In this document: positions 25,271-36,385 of the stretch, piece after piece | How the letters are laid out: every line of letters starts with the position of its first letter | Position numbering within the stretch: the first letter of the stretch is position 1 | DNA from: Salvelinus alpinus | Lineage: Eukaryota; Chordata; Actinopteri; Salmoniformes; Salmonidae | Assembly: GCF_045679555.1 (NCBI RefSeq) | Contig: NC_092091.1 | Location: forward strand, 68,973,220 to 69,037,219 | Direction of reading: 5' to 3' | Length of the DNA stretch: 64,000 nucleotides | Made by a program: the position numbers and the translations under genes | The notes under the pieces: generated by a model | Seen by the model: only the letters and a program-made list of their open reading frames with translations | Told to the model about the DNA's origin: nothing | Databases searched by the model: none

Positions 25271-27335
25271 TTTGGGTGCTCCGAGGTCAAATCTAAAGGG
25301 AGAGATGAGGTTTCCCACTGTGACAGTGACAGACAGTTCCCTCCTTCAGGTGACTGACCACAACTACATCACTATTCTACCCAGACATGGCTTGGCTACT
25401 TCTACCACAAAACCATGACGAGGGTCTTTGTACATCTCACTGTTTCTCAAAGTAGTAGTACATATACTCTGACATGTAGAAACTGCCTTGTAATACATTA
25501 GCAACCATTAACCTGCATCATTCACAGGTAAGACATTGCATGTGGCGTAACAGTTATGGGACACAATGTTCAAAGTGTATTGAACATGAACCGAATGTTG
25601 AGATCGAAGCAGCTGACATTCAATGACCTGTTACTGTGCATTTGACAGTATTTGGCAGTATTAATTGACTGTATGATTCAGTCATTGTCTTTGCTTGTCT
25701 CTTAACAAGTGACTGCACATACAAATATAGCTGAATGACTGTCAGCTGATGACTAATGTCATGGGGTGTGTGTGTAGTGTACTAAACCAGTGTGAGAGAG
25801 AACAGAGGCCTTGTTTAGACTTGACCGTTCATGCCGTTTTAGTGTTCTGATCATAGAGTTCCGAACGTGTCAGGCATCTACATGAAACATGTCCACAGTG
25901 TGTCTGGATTCCCTTTTCCAGCGCTATATTCAAATGTCAGTATTCACTCTACAAAACGGTGGAATAGGCTAAATATGATAGTAACACAACTGATGGCAGT
26001 AGCTAACTACCGTAGCTAACTAGCCAGCTAACCTCTGTAGCTAGCCCGCAAGTTAGCAAACAACGCTACAGGGATTGCAAACAGGTTAGCATAACTACCA
26101 AACAAAAAATAGTTTTTCTAAATATTAGCTAGCTGGCTAGCATTTATAAGGCCAGCAAACATGTTCCTCACACGCTAGGAACGCATTTCCTCCAATGTTA
26201 TAATGAAAAGGTGCCTCTCGGTCCCAAAACACAGGTTTTCTGGAGACTTGTGGTAGGAGTGCTGATGAAGTCGCCCGCTGTATGCGCTTTCAGTAGCCTG
26301 ATTGCGTCCAGACTGAGGAGAAATCCACACACAATGCAGCCCTGACCACCTCCTGAAGTGGTCAGACAGATCTGAACACAATCGCACCACAAAGCCACTT
26401 TTGTGTGTCTAGGCACGTCTTTTTGGGACACAATATTTTAAGCATTCTGATAGCAGAAGTCACATGTAAGTGTCAAGGGTAGACATGGCCAGAGTGACTC
26501 AGCCCTGTTCTAGGCCCTCCTGCTGCGTGTGGCCCAGAGCTGGTTGATGCTGAGAGCGCATGTCACCCTGCACTCCAACGCACACCCCGCAAACTCTCCA
26601 GGGAGGTTAAACCCAGCTTGAATATAAACTGTAAGCCCTTCAGTTAGAGACACTCAGGGCTAGTGCAGAACACGTCTTTGGACATCAACTAGGCTGGACT
26701 GAACCATGGTGAGCCGGGCGTTTTAAGGGGACTGGCCAATGGGGCGCACAGACAGTTCCTAATGGTGTCTTAGATCCGTCCAAAGTGATTAAAACAGCAT
26801 TAGCTATAGTCTATTTTTAAACCTGTAAAAACACTAAACAGGGATTGGGATGGCCCTAAACCATATTGCAGTGTGTAGATGCGTCCATCCTTTTCAACCA
26901 CCGGGATGCATTACAATTATACAGAAAATACGGATCATTTCACACATTGTACAGATTTAAGATATCGGTTTTCTGCATCGGCAGGAAGTTGGAGAAAGCT
27001 CACCGGGAGGAATTAGATTCAGTGGGCCTAACTCTAGTTTGTCAGGACAGTTAGAGGCCGGTCGTGAGATGCACGGTTTTAGAGTTGCGGAAATGTCAAC
27101 CTGCGCAACCGTTATGGGAGGATTTCAACCAGGACGCGCTTAACGGTTACATAAAGGCGATTTAATAATGCACTGGTCCAGCCCTTAAGGTAAAAAAAAG
27201 ATAATAACATCATTCGTTGTTCCAAGCTGGAGTCTTTCTCCGGTACAGGCGGAACGTCATGTGAAGTGGAGAAGGTGTACCCATCACATTTTCAGACCAT
27301 CTGTCCTGTACCGACGGTCTGCGATGTAGACCAAC
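25271..27335. other. sh3gl2 intron 1, proximal part, mostly single-copy
   Basis: No exon recognised. The stretch 25990-26070 is rich in TAGCTAGC/TAACTAGC palindromic words, common in fish non-coding DNA. The region 26440-27335 has no recognised repeat. Confidence 0.5.
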
Positions 27336-27460
27336 GGTCAGTGCTATCCGGTATCCTTGGGACGTCCCTACACTAAACCCTAATCTTAACCTAAACCATT
27401 TAAAACATGTCATTTTCCAATCTGCTAGGGACATCCCAATGATCCCGATAGCACGGACCG
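27336..27460. repeat. palindromic MITE-like element in sh3gl2 intron 1
   Basis: The ends GGTCAGTGCTATCCGG...TTGGGACGTCCCTA and TAGGGACATCCCAATG...CGATAGCACGGACC are imperfect inverted repeats of about 38 bases, with an AACCCTAATCTTAACC-like centre. I recognise it as a salmonid hairpin repeat. It lies about 480 bases downstream of the exon 1 splice donor. Confidence 0.8.
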
Positions 27461-27935
27461 TAGAGCAAAGTGATTATCGTGAAAACAATTCCCATTTTGT
27501 TCTTTTGACCTGAAATCACTCTGCATAGGATGTCAAAGGTTAATTTATCACTCTCTCTGCACGTTTCAGAGGGATAAGAAAGAAGCGGCCCGTGGCGCAT
27601 TGCTGCGTCGCGCCAGTCCTTTTAATGTCATTCATTAGGGGATTCGAGCGCCATTGAAGGGATACATGCAGTGCAGTTGGGGTAGGATGATCAAATTCCT
27701 CACAATAATCCGTGTTAGCCATGACGCAACCACGAATATACTACAAACGGTCTACCATGGAAAAACGCTGCGCATAACGGAGGAAGATACCGTTATGTTA
27801 TCCTTTCAACACCCCCCTCACACAGCATTAACCAGCAATCACGAAAGCCCTTGACATTCTTAATGCATCTACACGATTAGGCTACTATATCCAAAAGGCA
27901 CGACTATGTCCTGTATTATTTGAATTAACAATGCG
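27461..27935 (-). other. sh3gl2 intron 1, 5' end
   Basis: Single-copy-looking sequence directly 3' of the exon 1 donor on the minus strand. No other exon or repeat seen. Confidence 0.55.
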
Positions 27936-27941
27936 GCTTAC
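27936..27941 (-). other. splice donor of sh3gl2 exon 1
   Basis: The minus strand reads CAG|GTAAGC across 27942/27941, a strong match to the vertebrate 5' splice consensus. It cuts after codon 15 in phase 0. Confidence 0.85.
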
Positions 27942-27986
27942 CTGAGTAGCTTTGTGGAACTGTTTCTTAAACCCTGCTACAGACAT
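27942..27986 (-). CDS. sh3gl2: endophilin A1, coding exon 1
   Basis: The minus strand from ATG (27986-27984) reads MSVAGFKKQFHKATQ and then meets a GTAAGC donor. Vertebrate endophilin A proteins start MSVAG.KKQF.KA.Q; the HKATQ ending is that of endophilin A1 (SH3GL2), whereas SH3GL1 and SH3GL3 have YKASQ or HKASQ. The known first coding exon of SH3GL2 is the same 45 bases in phase 0. The product is a BAR-SH3 protein that binds and bends membranes and recruits dynamin and synaptojanin during synaptic-vesicle endocytosis. This exon encodes most of the N-terminal amphipathic helix H0. Residue 6 is Phe instead of the usual Leu. The start context has G at -3. Exons 2 onward were not found to the left, as expected if intron 1 is large. 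In a salmonid this is one of up to several sh3gl2 ohnologues, which I cannot distinguish. Confidence 0.88.
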
Positions 27987-28260
27987 GGCTCCTGCTGCTG
28001 CTATACACGACGATTCTAGATTGATTACGAGTTGATGTGGGATTGTTTTGCAGGAATCTCGGCTCCTAATTGCGTGGGATGATATTGCTTCCGAGGAAAA
28101 CCCCTCTTTATTGCTCTTAACTATTGGGAATCTCCTTTGAGCGGGGGCCGTGATCAGTGATCAGCATATTCTACCGAATGTCAAACCCACATGTACGACA
28201 CGCCAGTGACGTCAGCGGTCCGCAACCAGGCTCTTTTTAAAGCAGCAGCGTAGGCTACAG
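27987..28260 (-). promoter_or_regulatory. sh3gl2: sh3gl2 5' UTR and proximal promoter
   Basis: Repeat-free sequence immediately upstream of the sh3gl2 ATG. It contains a perfect CRE (28207-28214), an AT-rich TTTAAAAAG word (minus strand, 28232-28241) and a GCTGCTGC-type stretch on both sides. The transcription start cannot be fixed from sequence. The TTTAAAAAG word lies only about 25 bases upstream of the CRE, an unusual order for a TATA/CRE promoter, so a TATA role is doubtful. Confidence 0.6.
28207..28214. promoter_or_regulatory. consensus CRE (TGACGTCA)
   Basis: Perfect 8-bp palindromic cAMP-response element about 220 bases upstream of the sh3gl2 start codon. CREB/ATF binding is an inference; a single 8-mer can occur by chance, but its position in a neuronal gene's promoter is suggestive. 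Confidence 0.6.
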
Positions 28261-29507
28261 AGTTGGCCAGTCTATCTACCACTGCACGACAAGGCATGTT
28301 AAAACGGGCATACGCTGTAATCACGCCATTTTAAATGAGGAGAGTGTGGCGAATAAGGGGATATACGCGCTAAATCGGGACGTGACATGGCAGACAAGTA
28401 TGAAAAACCAAATTGACACGAAGGGAATTACATCACTTGAAGCTAGAATCAAGAATCGGCCTTTCATTCCTATTTTAATAGCCTACGAAATCCAAAAAGA
28501 ACAATGTGCATTACAACCTTGTCAAGACATTGACATACACCACAGATTAAGAAGGCATGTAGCCTATCAGACATTGTATCCGCGGTAGCTATGAGTTGGG
28601 AGTTTCAGCACCACGTACGTAGTCGGTTCTAGCACCATGGACAGCAACCAACATGGGCGCTCTAGCAGGAACGATTGGGGACACAGAGCTAAAGGTCCTT
28701 TCCTAGTTAACACATTCAATAGATTCGACACTTATGACCACAATCCAACTGAAGTCTTAAAGGTCAAGCTTAATAACGACAATGAATAGACATAAAACAT
28801 ACATCAGTTCAAAAGTTGAGCCTATTCAATCTAAACTTAATTCCAATTAATTATACGACTAAAACATCAAATGTGTTTACACATATTGAATAGCCTAATA
28901 CACCTAGCCTACACACCATCCTAATACACCTAGCCTACACACCATCCGGCCATCACAATATTCTTGGCTGCAAACTATCAAAAAGTAGCCTAGCTATGGT
29001 CCTTAAATTAACACTGAGCTGAAGAAGCTTCACATTTTTGCAGCTCAGCCCTTCGGCGCCAGATGGCAGGCCGATAGTTGCATTTTGGCAAACAGTTTGA
29101 GATGCATCCAATATGGACAATATTACAGCCCTGGAAGAGGGCCCAAGCTAAATGTCGATATCTAGCTATAAAATCACACGCTGTGTGGCTGGAGGCCCTG
29201 TGATAGGTAACTTATGAAATAGATATTGGTGGAAATTAAAGACTTGGCTTATATGCCTGCCCTGGAAATGAGTAGCCTTCATTCTTGTGTAACTATATAA
29301 CGTCAGTTCAATTTACTCATTGCTTTCTTCCCACTGTTCATTGACTATCTCTAATACAGAACTCAAGTAGATCTATGGTTGTTGGTGAACAGCCTCAATG
29401 TGCAACAATAACATTGTATTACTGATTAATTGCTCATTTTTGCAAGCTGAAGCCATATTATGCATTTTCTGTGTCGGTGGTGGGAGGTCTAGGCCTAGGA
29501 TATGATC

Positions 29508-29549
<42 letters not shown>

Positions 29550-31019
29550 TCATATTGAGTGTGATAAACACTATTACTCACACATATGGTTAACACTAAT
29601 AAACAACATGGGATATGATTCATGGTGATACGTGTGAATAATGCAGAAGCAGGTAATTAGTGCATTATGGTGATATAGCATGGAAGCGGCGGTGTGACTC
29701 AAATCAATTTAAATCGTCCAGCAAATGTGAACACAACATTCGACTCGCCTGTAGGCTTAGGCCCAAACCGGCATACAAAGTAGTTTGTCAATGCCAGTAC
29801 AGGCAGGCCAGTCTTTCCTATGGGAAATAGTGCCATCATGTGGACAACAACCCAAAGTGCATCTATTAAAAAAACATAACTGTCTGGCACTATGTATTTA
29901 TTCCAGAACGACTGTATAACACTGTATTGCTGCCACCTTGTGGTCAAATGGTATACACAGCACCTAAGGCCCAAACGCTAAAATACATGTCTGCCTGAAT
30001 GATAAAGTACATTGTCTTGGTGACACCTTGTGGTCAAATGGTAGACCTAGGCGCACAGCGAATGAACAATGGACAGAACAAGCATCTACGCTCTAATTAA
30101 CATGCCACTGGGGCAGTGTCGATTTTAGCATGTAAATCTTGGTAGGGCAAACTCAACATATATTTTTTAGAAGTATGCTAGCAAAGCCACTATACAATAT
30201 ACAATACAACTATACAATACATTAATGGTGACAAAAGGTGCCCACAAACTGTTAAGCCCAACATAAATCTGTCCCAACAGCAGAGCTTTCTTTTCAGCAC
30301 CATGAAGTGAATCCTTACCATGCTACACCTGGCTATCAGTGGAGCCTTGTCTGGCTGCGAAACAGTTCATTCAGACTCATTTACTGGCTTCAAAATAAAT
30401 AAATACATAACTGATATGGCTGACTTGCTTAAACAAATGTGGTTTCTACTGACAATTGAGATGTACAAACTATGGCATAAGGGAACAATGAGCGGATAAG
30501 AGGCAATCCGTAACTTCGATTAAGACATTAAGGAGCGAGCTAAGACGGACGTAGTCGATATAACTATTTGTTCAGCACTTTTGAAGTGTACAGTGCCAGA
30601 ATTCAGAACATGGGCCGTTCTTACAGTATTGTCGCTGTACACCAAGTCAGAACCGTATGATAAATAAAGGGGGCATATAAGGAGACAATGAAAGCTCCTA
30701 CAATATTCGATGATGACATTTCTCTAAAACAGGCTATAGGCTACATGTTCACCACCAAGTCAGAACAGTAGGCTAAGTAATGAGGGGGAAAGGGACCAAA
30801 TTATTAGGTTGAGGCACATGGGCTACTAACAGCTTACTACACAACATACACTAAGTATTACTTTCTTAGCCTCAGTATACATATTTCCCTGGCATATTAC
30901 ATAATTTATGCAGCAGCATACAATACATATTTGGACTCGTTGTGCTGTGCTAACTTGAACAGGAAGGTGGCGCGGCGGTCCTTCTTGTGGGAAAATTTGG
31001 CAGTCTGGCATTCTATGGA
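28261..31019. other. intergenic region upstream of sh3gl2
   Basis: Mostly single-copy. It contains a 27-bp two-copy tandem (28893-28946), (GT)n at 29511-29541, and a CACCTTGTGGTCAAATGGTA motif repeated at 29934 and 30024. No gene recognised; the minus frame at 29699-29974 lacks motifs. Confidence 0.5.
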
Positions 31020-32270
31020 TTTATGGTGCTTTCAAGACTATTGGGAACTCAGACAAAAACTAGGTCGAATCATGACGTCAATGATCTTCAGGTCGGAACT
31101 CTAGAAAGAGGCTGAGTTCCCGACTTGAAATTCCGAGTTGGATGACTGTTCAAAACTTATTTTCCCAGTCGGGGCTACATTTTTTCCCGAATTCCCAGTT
31201 GTCTTGAACTCACTGAAGTCTGAGATTTCCCAGTTCCGAGTTTCCAGTTGTCTTGAACTCACTGAAGTCTGAGATTTCCCAGTTCCGAGTTTCCAGTTGT
31301 CTTGAACTCACTGAAGTCTGAGATTTCCCAGTTCCGAGTTTCCAGTTGTTTTGAACAGGGCAGAAGTCATGATGGATTGACAGCATGGCCAATGTATTCA
31401 ACCTTTTCTGGCCCAGGGTGTTGCGTGTGAATGTTTATCCCTTTAAGCTTGGAAAAGAGACCCTGAAACACAGACTTGGACCACACACCCTCTCCACTCA
31501 ATAGCAGGGAGGGGAAGCAAAATAGTGATTGCTTTGCAATGCTTGCAGTTAGCCACTGATTCCTTCCAAACCACTCATTGTTGAATTTGCGATTTCCAAC
31601 TTGTGTAATGTTTATGTACAATGGCCGATGAGCACCGATACGTTTTATCTACAATTTCTCTTCATATGACAAGGATTGAAAATAATTTGCCAGTAGACTG
31701 TTGACATGAATCATGAAGATGTTAGCTAAGACTTTGAAAGTAAGATGTTGACATGATCAGTCCAAAGAAAGCTACTGTAGATATAACGAGATTTGACGTC
31801 ATTTTATCTGTGGCCAATGACCTTGAGCCTTCTTAGATGGGCGCTTTTAATGTAAATCTATGGCAGCACCCAAGGGGCTTTAACTTTCTAGCTCTCCCTG
31901 TAGACTGAGGTTTGCAGTGACGTAGTGTTCCCATGAGTGACAGAACACTGAGCCAATTACGGCGCAATCAGAGAAGATTACCAACCCCTACACTCTGTAT
32001 TTTTTGCTGGCTGCCCCACCGACACAGAAAGCACTGAGCTAGGCTGAAACAACTGCATTTTGGAGCTGCCTTACTCAAGAAAGCAAAAAAGAGACCGTGT
32101 TTGTATGCGGCTTTATTAACTCAAAATTATATATTTTAAATTGATTGCAAACTGATATGTGACATGTATTAATGCCAAAATAACATGCAAAACAGGCACA
32201 AAAAAATATATAATAATAATAAATATATGTATATATTTTTTAGCTAAACGTGTGTGGCTCAAAACAGGTG
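31020..32270. repeat. large dispersed salmonid repeat
   Basis: From GGTGCTTTCAAGACTATTGG through GACCACACACCCTCTCCACT, GATGAGCACCGATACGTTTT and CACCCAAGGGGCTT to TAGCTAAACGTGTGTGGCTC, these blocks occur together in salmonid genomes by recollection. No transposase ORF is visible, so it may be a non-autonomous DNA element of about 1.25 kb. The right end abuts the 57-bp compound array. Confidence 0.6.
31201..31350. repeat. 49-bp tandem, three copies
   Basis: GTCTTGAACTCACTGAAGTC ... CCGAGTTTCCAGTT recurs at 31201, 31250 and 31299, with a partial fourth at 31348. It lies within the larger dispersed repeat. Confidence 0.93.
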
Positions 32271-34009
32271 GGGCTCTGCCCTGAACGACGGGTCACCACT
32301 GCACTGGAGTATAAATTCAGATCCAGTCACCTCTGCCCTGAACGACGGGTCACCACTGCACTGGAGTATAAATTCAGATCCAGTCACCTCTGCCCTGAAC
32401 GACGGGTCACCACTGCACTGGAGTATAAATTCAGATCTAGTCACATCTGCCCTGAACGACGGGTCACCACTGCACTGGAGTATAAATTCAGATCCAGTCA
32501 CCTCTGCCCTGAACGACGGGTCACCACTGCACTGGAGTATAAATTCAGATCCAGTCACTTCTGCCCTGAACGACGGGTCACCTCTGCCCTGAACGACGGG
32601 TCACCACTGCACTGGAGTATAAATTCAGATCCAGTCACCTCTGCCCTGAACGACGGGTCACCACTGCACTGGAGTATAAATTCAGATCCAGTCACCTCTG
32701 CCCTGAACGACGGGTCACCACTGCACTGGAGTATAAATTCAGATCTAGTCACATCTGCCCTGAACGACGGGTCACCACTGCACTGGAGTATAAATTCAGA
32801 TCCAGTCACCTCTGCCCTGAACGACGGGTCACCACTGCACTGGAGTATAAATTCAGATCCAGTCACTTCTGCCCTGAACGACGGGTCACCACTGCACTGG
32901 AGTATAAATTCAGATCCAGTCACCTCTGCCCTGAACGACGGGTCACCTCTGCCCTGAATGACGGGTCACCACTGCCCTGAACGACGGGTCACCACTGCCC
33001 TGAACAACGGGTCACCACTGCCCTGAACGACGGGTCACCACTACCCTGGAGTATAAATTCAGATCCAGTCACCTCTGCCCTGAACGACGGGTCACCACTG
33101 CCCTGAACGACGGGTCATCACTACCCTGGAGTATAAATTCAGATCCAGTCACTTCTGCCCTGAACGACGGGTCACCTCTGCCCTGAACGACGGGTCACCT
33201 CTGCCCTGAACGACGGCTCACCACTACCCTGAACGACGGGTCACCACTACCCTGGAGTATAAATTCAGATCCAGTCACCTCTGCCCTGAACGACGGGTCA
33301 CCTCTGCCCTGAACGACGGGTCACCACTGCCCTGAACGACGGCTCACCACTACCCTGAATGACGGGTCACCACTGCCCTGAACGACGGGTCACCACTGCC
33401 CTGAACAACGGGTCACCACTGCCCTGAACGACGGGTCACCACTACCCTGGAGTATAAATTCAGATCCAGTCACCTCTGCCCTGAACGACGGGTCACCACT
33501 GCCCTGAACGACGGGTCATCACTACCCTGGAGTATAAATTCAGATCCAGTCACCTCTGCCCTGAACGACGGGTCACCTCTGCCCTGAACGACGGGTCACC
33601 TCTGCCCTGAACGACGGCTCACCACTACCCTGAACGACGGGTCACCACTACCCTGGAGTATAAATTCAGATCCAGTCACCTCTGCCCTGAACGACGGGTC
33701 ACCTCTGCCCTGAACGACGGGTCACCACTGCACTGGAGTATAAATTCAGATCCAGTCACCTCTGCCCTGAACGACGGGTCACCTCTGCCCTGAACGACGG
33801 GTCACCACTGCACTGGAGTATAAATTCAGATCCAGTCACCTCTGCCCTGAACGACGGGTCACCTCTGCCCTGAACGACGGGTCACCACTGCCCTGAACGA
33901 CGGGTCACCACTGCCCTGAACGACGGGTCACCACTGCCCTGAACGACGGGTCACCACTGCCCTGAACGACGGGTCACCACTGCCCTGGAGTATAAATTCA
34001 GATCCAGTC
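32271..34009. repeat. 1.7-kb compound minisatellite (23-bp and 34-bp modules)
   Basis: Module A is CTCTGCCCTGAACGACGGGTCAC (23 bp, split here as CTCTGCCCTGAACGACGG and GTCAC). Module B carries TGGAGTATAAATTCAGATCC (34 bp). A+B gives 57 bp in the left part; in the right part B is often skipped and A runs alone. Since 57 is 19 codons, frames stay open on both strands (up to 235 codons) without being genes. Blocks of several units are themselves duplicated (for example 32280-32570 versus 32590-32900, and 32940-33270 versus 33370-33660). Confidence 0.95.
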
Positions 34010-35286
34010 AAAGTAGTTACTAATCCTTCAATAGAAATCATACGATACAACATCACTACATTACAGCTGAAAATGGCATCATAGAACTAAACAATAGCTA
34101 AAAGAGAGACAGTATCAGTGATATATCAACCTCATCTGTCAACCACCTGAATGCAGTTGTCCTGAATGAGTAGTACTGGTCAGTGGCTTCAGCTCTGATA
34201 AAGTGCTGTATCCCACGGCCGAGTGAGCAGTGTGTGTGTGTGTCTCCCAGACCTCCAGTGGAGGTCTCTTTCCGTTTGTCATCTCGAGCCCATAAATCTT
34301 ACCTGCACCATGGAGACAGATGGAGAGAGGCCAGGCCAAAGTGAAAAGGTAGATCATTTCTTCTCTCCACACAACTGACCAATTGCAGTGGCTATAACTC
34401 TATCATCTAAGGTAGGAAAAGGTGGAAATAAACAACAGAGACAAAATCTCCTTTAATAACAAGAGGGACCAGCTGTGGGTGTGTTTTGTCTGTATGGAGC
34501 AGTGATCAGCAGTCACACTCACCTTATTGGGAAAAAACTGGCTTAAAACAACCAACACACCACTTAGAGAGGTTATACCACTCTAAGAGGTTAATCATTG
34601 CACACCTTATTGTTCCACCCCTCTCAAACATGCTGATGTACCTTGGTCAAGACAAGAGGGTGTGGTTTATCATGAGCCTACACATCTTACCCCTCCCCCC
34701 CACTTCCCCACTCAAACATGCTAATGTACCTTGAGGTTCATTATTTGGCCTACACACCTTACACCCCTTCTCCCCTCAGCTCACCCCTCTCCCCACTCAA
34801 ACATGCTAATGTACCTGTGCTCGTCTAATTGGTCCCACAGATGCTCGGCTGCTCCACCTGTGTTCACGGAAGCCTCCAGTCAGTCCTGCGGTCGGCCCCG
34901 CCATTGTGTGTGCGCGTGCCCTAATGTTATGCAAACAAACAATCCTTTGTTGTTTGGGCTCTTTGTGCTCTTTGCCCGCCACTGAGCGAAAGCGGGGGAG
35001 CGAGAGAGAACGAAAGAAAGATGGAGGGAGAGATGGGGGCCTGAATTCATTACCATGATTACCTGAGGTGTGTGTGTGTGTGTGTATGTGTGGGCACCGT
35101 TATCCCCTGTAACGATAACTTCAGCCATTCGCTAATGAGGGCTTGGGAAAGTTAGTGAAGGTGGAGGGCTGCTTTGAGGTGCTTCAGCCCCAGACCAAAG
35201 TGTAGGCTGCACAAGAGACAGGAGAAAACAAAGGAAAAAGATGTATATATATGCTTCTATTTGTGCTGGAAATGTGTTATTTGCAT
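34010..35286. other. intergenic stretch
   Basis: CTCAAACATGCTAATGTACCT-like motifs recur at about 34624, 34713 and 34797, giving a degenerate 85-90 bp tandem. (TG)n at 35068-35085. No gene recognised. Confidence 0.5.
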
Positions 35287-35445
35287 ATCCCAACTCCCCC
35301 TGAGACACCTACAGGGCCCCTGGAGCAATTGGGGTTAAGTGCCTTGCTCAAGCGCACAGCGGCAGGTTTCACCGGGATTCGAACCAGCGACCTTTCGGTT
35401 CCTGGCCCAATGATCTAACCTGAGGGTTATACCTGCTTCCCCAAG
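35287..35445 (-). mobile_element. tRNA-derived SINE, minus strand
   Basis: The minus strand reads GGTTAGATCATTGGGCCAGG (A-box side), CCGAAAGGTCGCTGGTTCGAATCCCGG (B box, GGTTCGAATCC) and GAGCAAGGCACTTAACCCC, the typical salmonid tRNA-Lys-related SINE core. The A-box side carries changes and a promoter is unlikely to work. Confidence 0.8.
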
Positions 35446-35582
35446 CAGCTATGAACAATGATGAACCAAGTAGCAAGAATGTTATTGTGTGTGTGTGTGT
35501 GTGTGTGTCTGTGGGCCATCACCTGCAAGAAAGAAAGACAATAGACAAGGTTAGGTTAGGGGTCTTATAGCCTGGTTAAACC
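35446..35582. repeat. (TG)n and short spacer
   Basis: (TG)n at 35486-35509 between the SINE and an 88-bp duplication. Confidence 0.8.
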
Positions 35583-35758
35583 AGACTGAATCCTGCACTT
35601 ACCATTGAAGTGAAACAATGAGCACAGTGTTCAATATGATTTAACCAGGCTAGGAATGTTAGGCTTAGTCAGACAGAATCCTGCACTTACCATTGAAGTG
35701 AAACAATGAGCACAGTGTTCAATATGATTTAACCAGGCTAGGAATGTTAGGCTTAGTC
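35583..35758. repeat. 88-bp tandem duplication
   Basis: AGAC.GAATCCTGCACTTACC ... GTTAGGCTTAGTC is present at 35583 and 35671, almost identical. It lies 16 bases left of Tc1 copy 3. Confidence 0.97.
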
Positions 35759-36385
35759 AGACAGAAATACAGTACAGTGCATTTAGAAAGTATTCAGACC
35801 CCTTGACTTTTTCCACGTTACAGCCTTATTCTAAAATGGATTAAATAGTTTTTTTCTCTCCCAGTCATCAATCTACACACAATACCCCATAATGACAAAG
35901 CTGAAACAGTTTTAAATTTTTTGGGCAAAATTTATAGTAAAATAAACTGAAATATCACATTTACAAGTATTCAGACCCTTTACTCAGTACTTTGTTGAAG
36001 CACCTTTAGCAGCGATTACAGACTTGAGTATTCTTGGGTGTGACACTAAAAGCTTGGCACAGCTGTATTTTTAGAGTTTCTCCCATTCTTCTTTGCAGAG
36101 CCTCTCAAGCTCTGTCAGGTTGGATGGGGAGCGTCGCTTCACAGCTATTTTCAGGTCTCTCCAGAGATGTTCGATCGGGTTCAAATCCGGGCAACTCAAG
36201 GACATTCAGAGACTTGTCTCGAAGCCACTCCTGCGTTGTCTTGGCTCTGTGCTTAGGGTCGTTGTCCTGTTGGAAAGTGAACCTTCGCCCCAGTCTGAGG
36301 TCCTGAGTGCTCTGGAGCAGGTTTTCATCAAGGATCTCTCTTTACTTTGCTCTGTTCATCTTTCCCTCGATCCTGACTAGTCTCT

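Noticed and set aside
32250..32957. 235-codon frame
   Set aside because: The 57-bp unit is 19 codons, so the frame stays open without selection; the opposite strand is open too.
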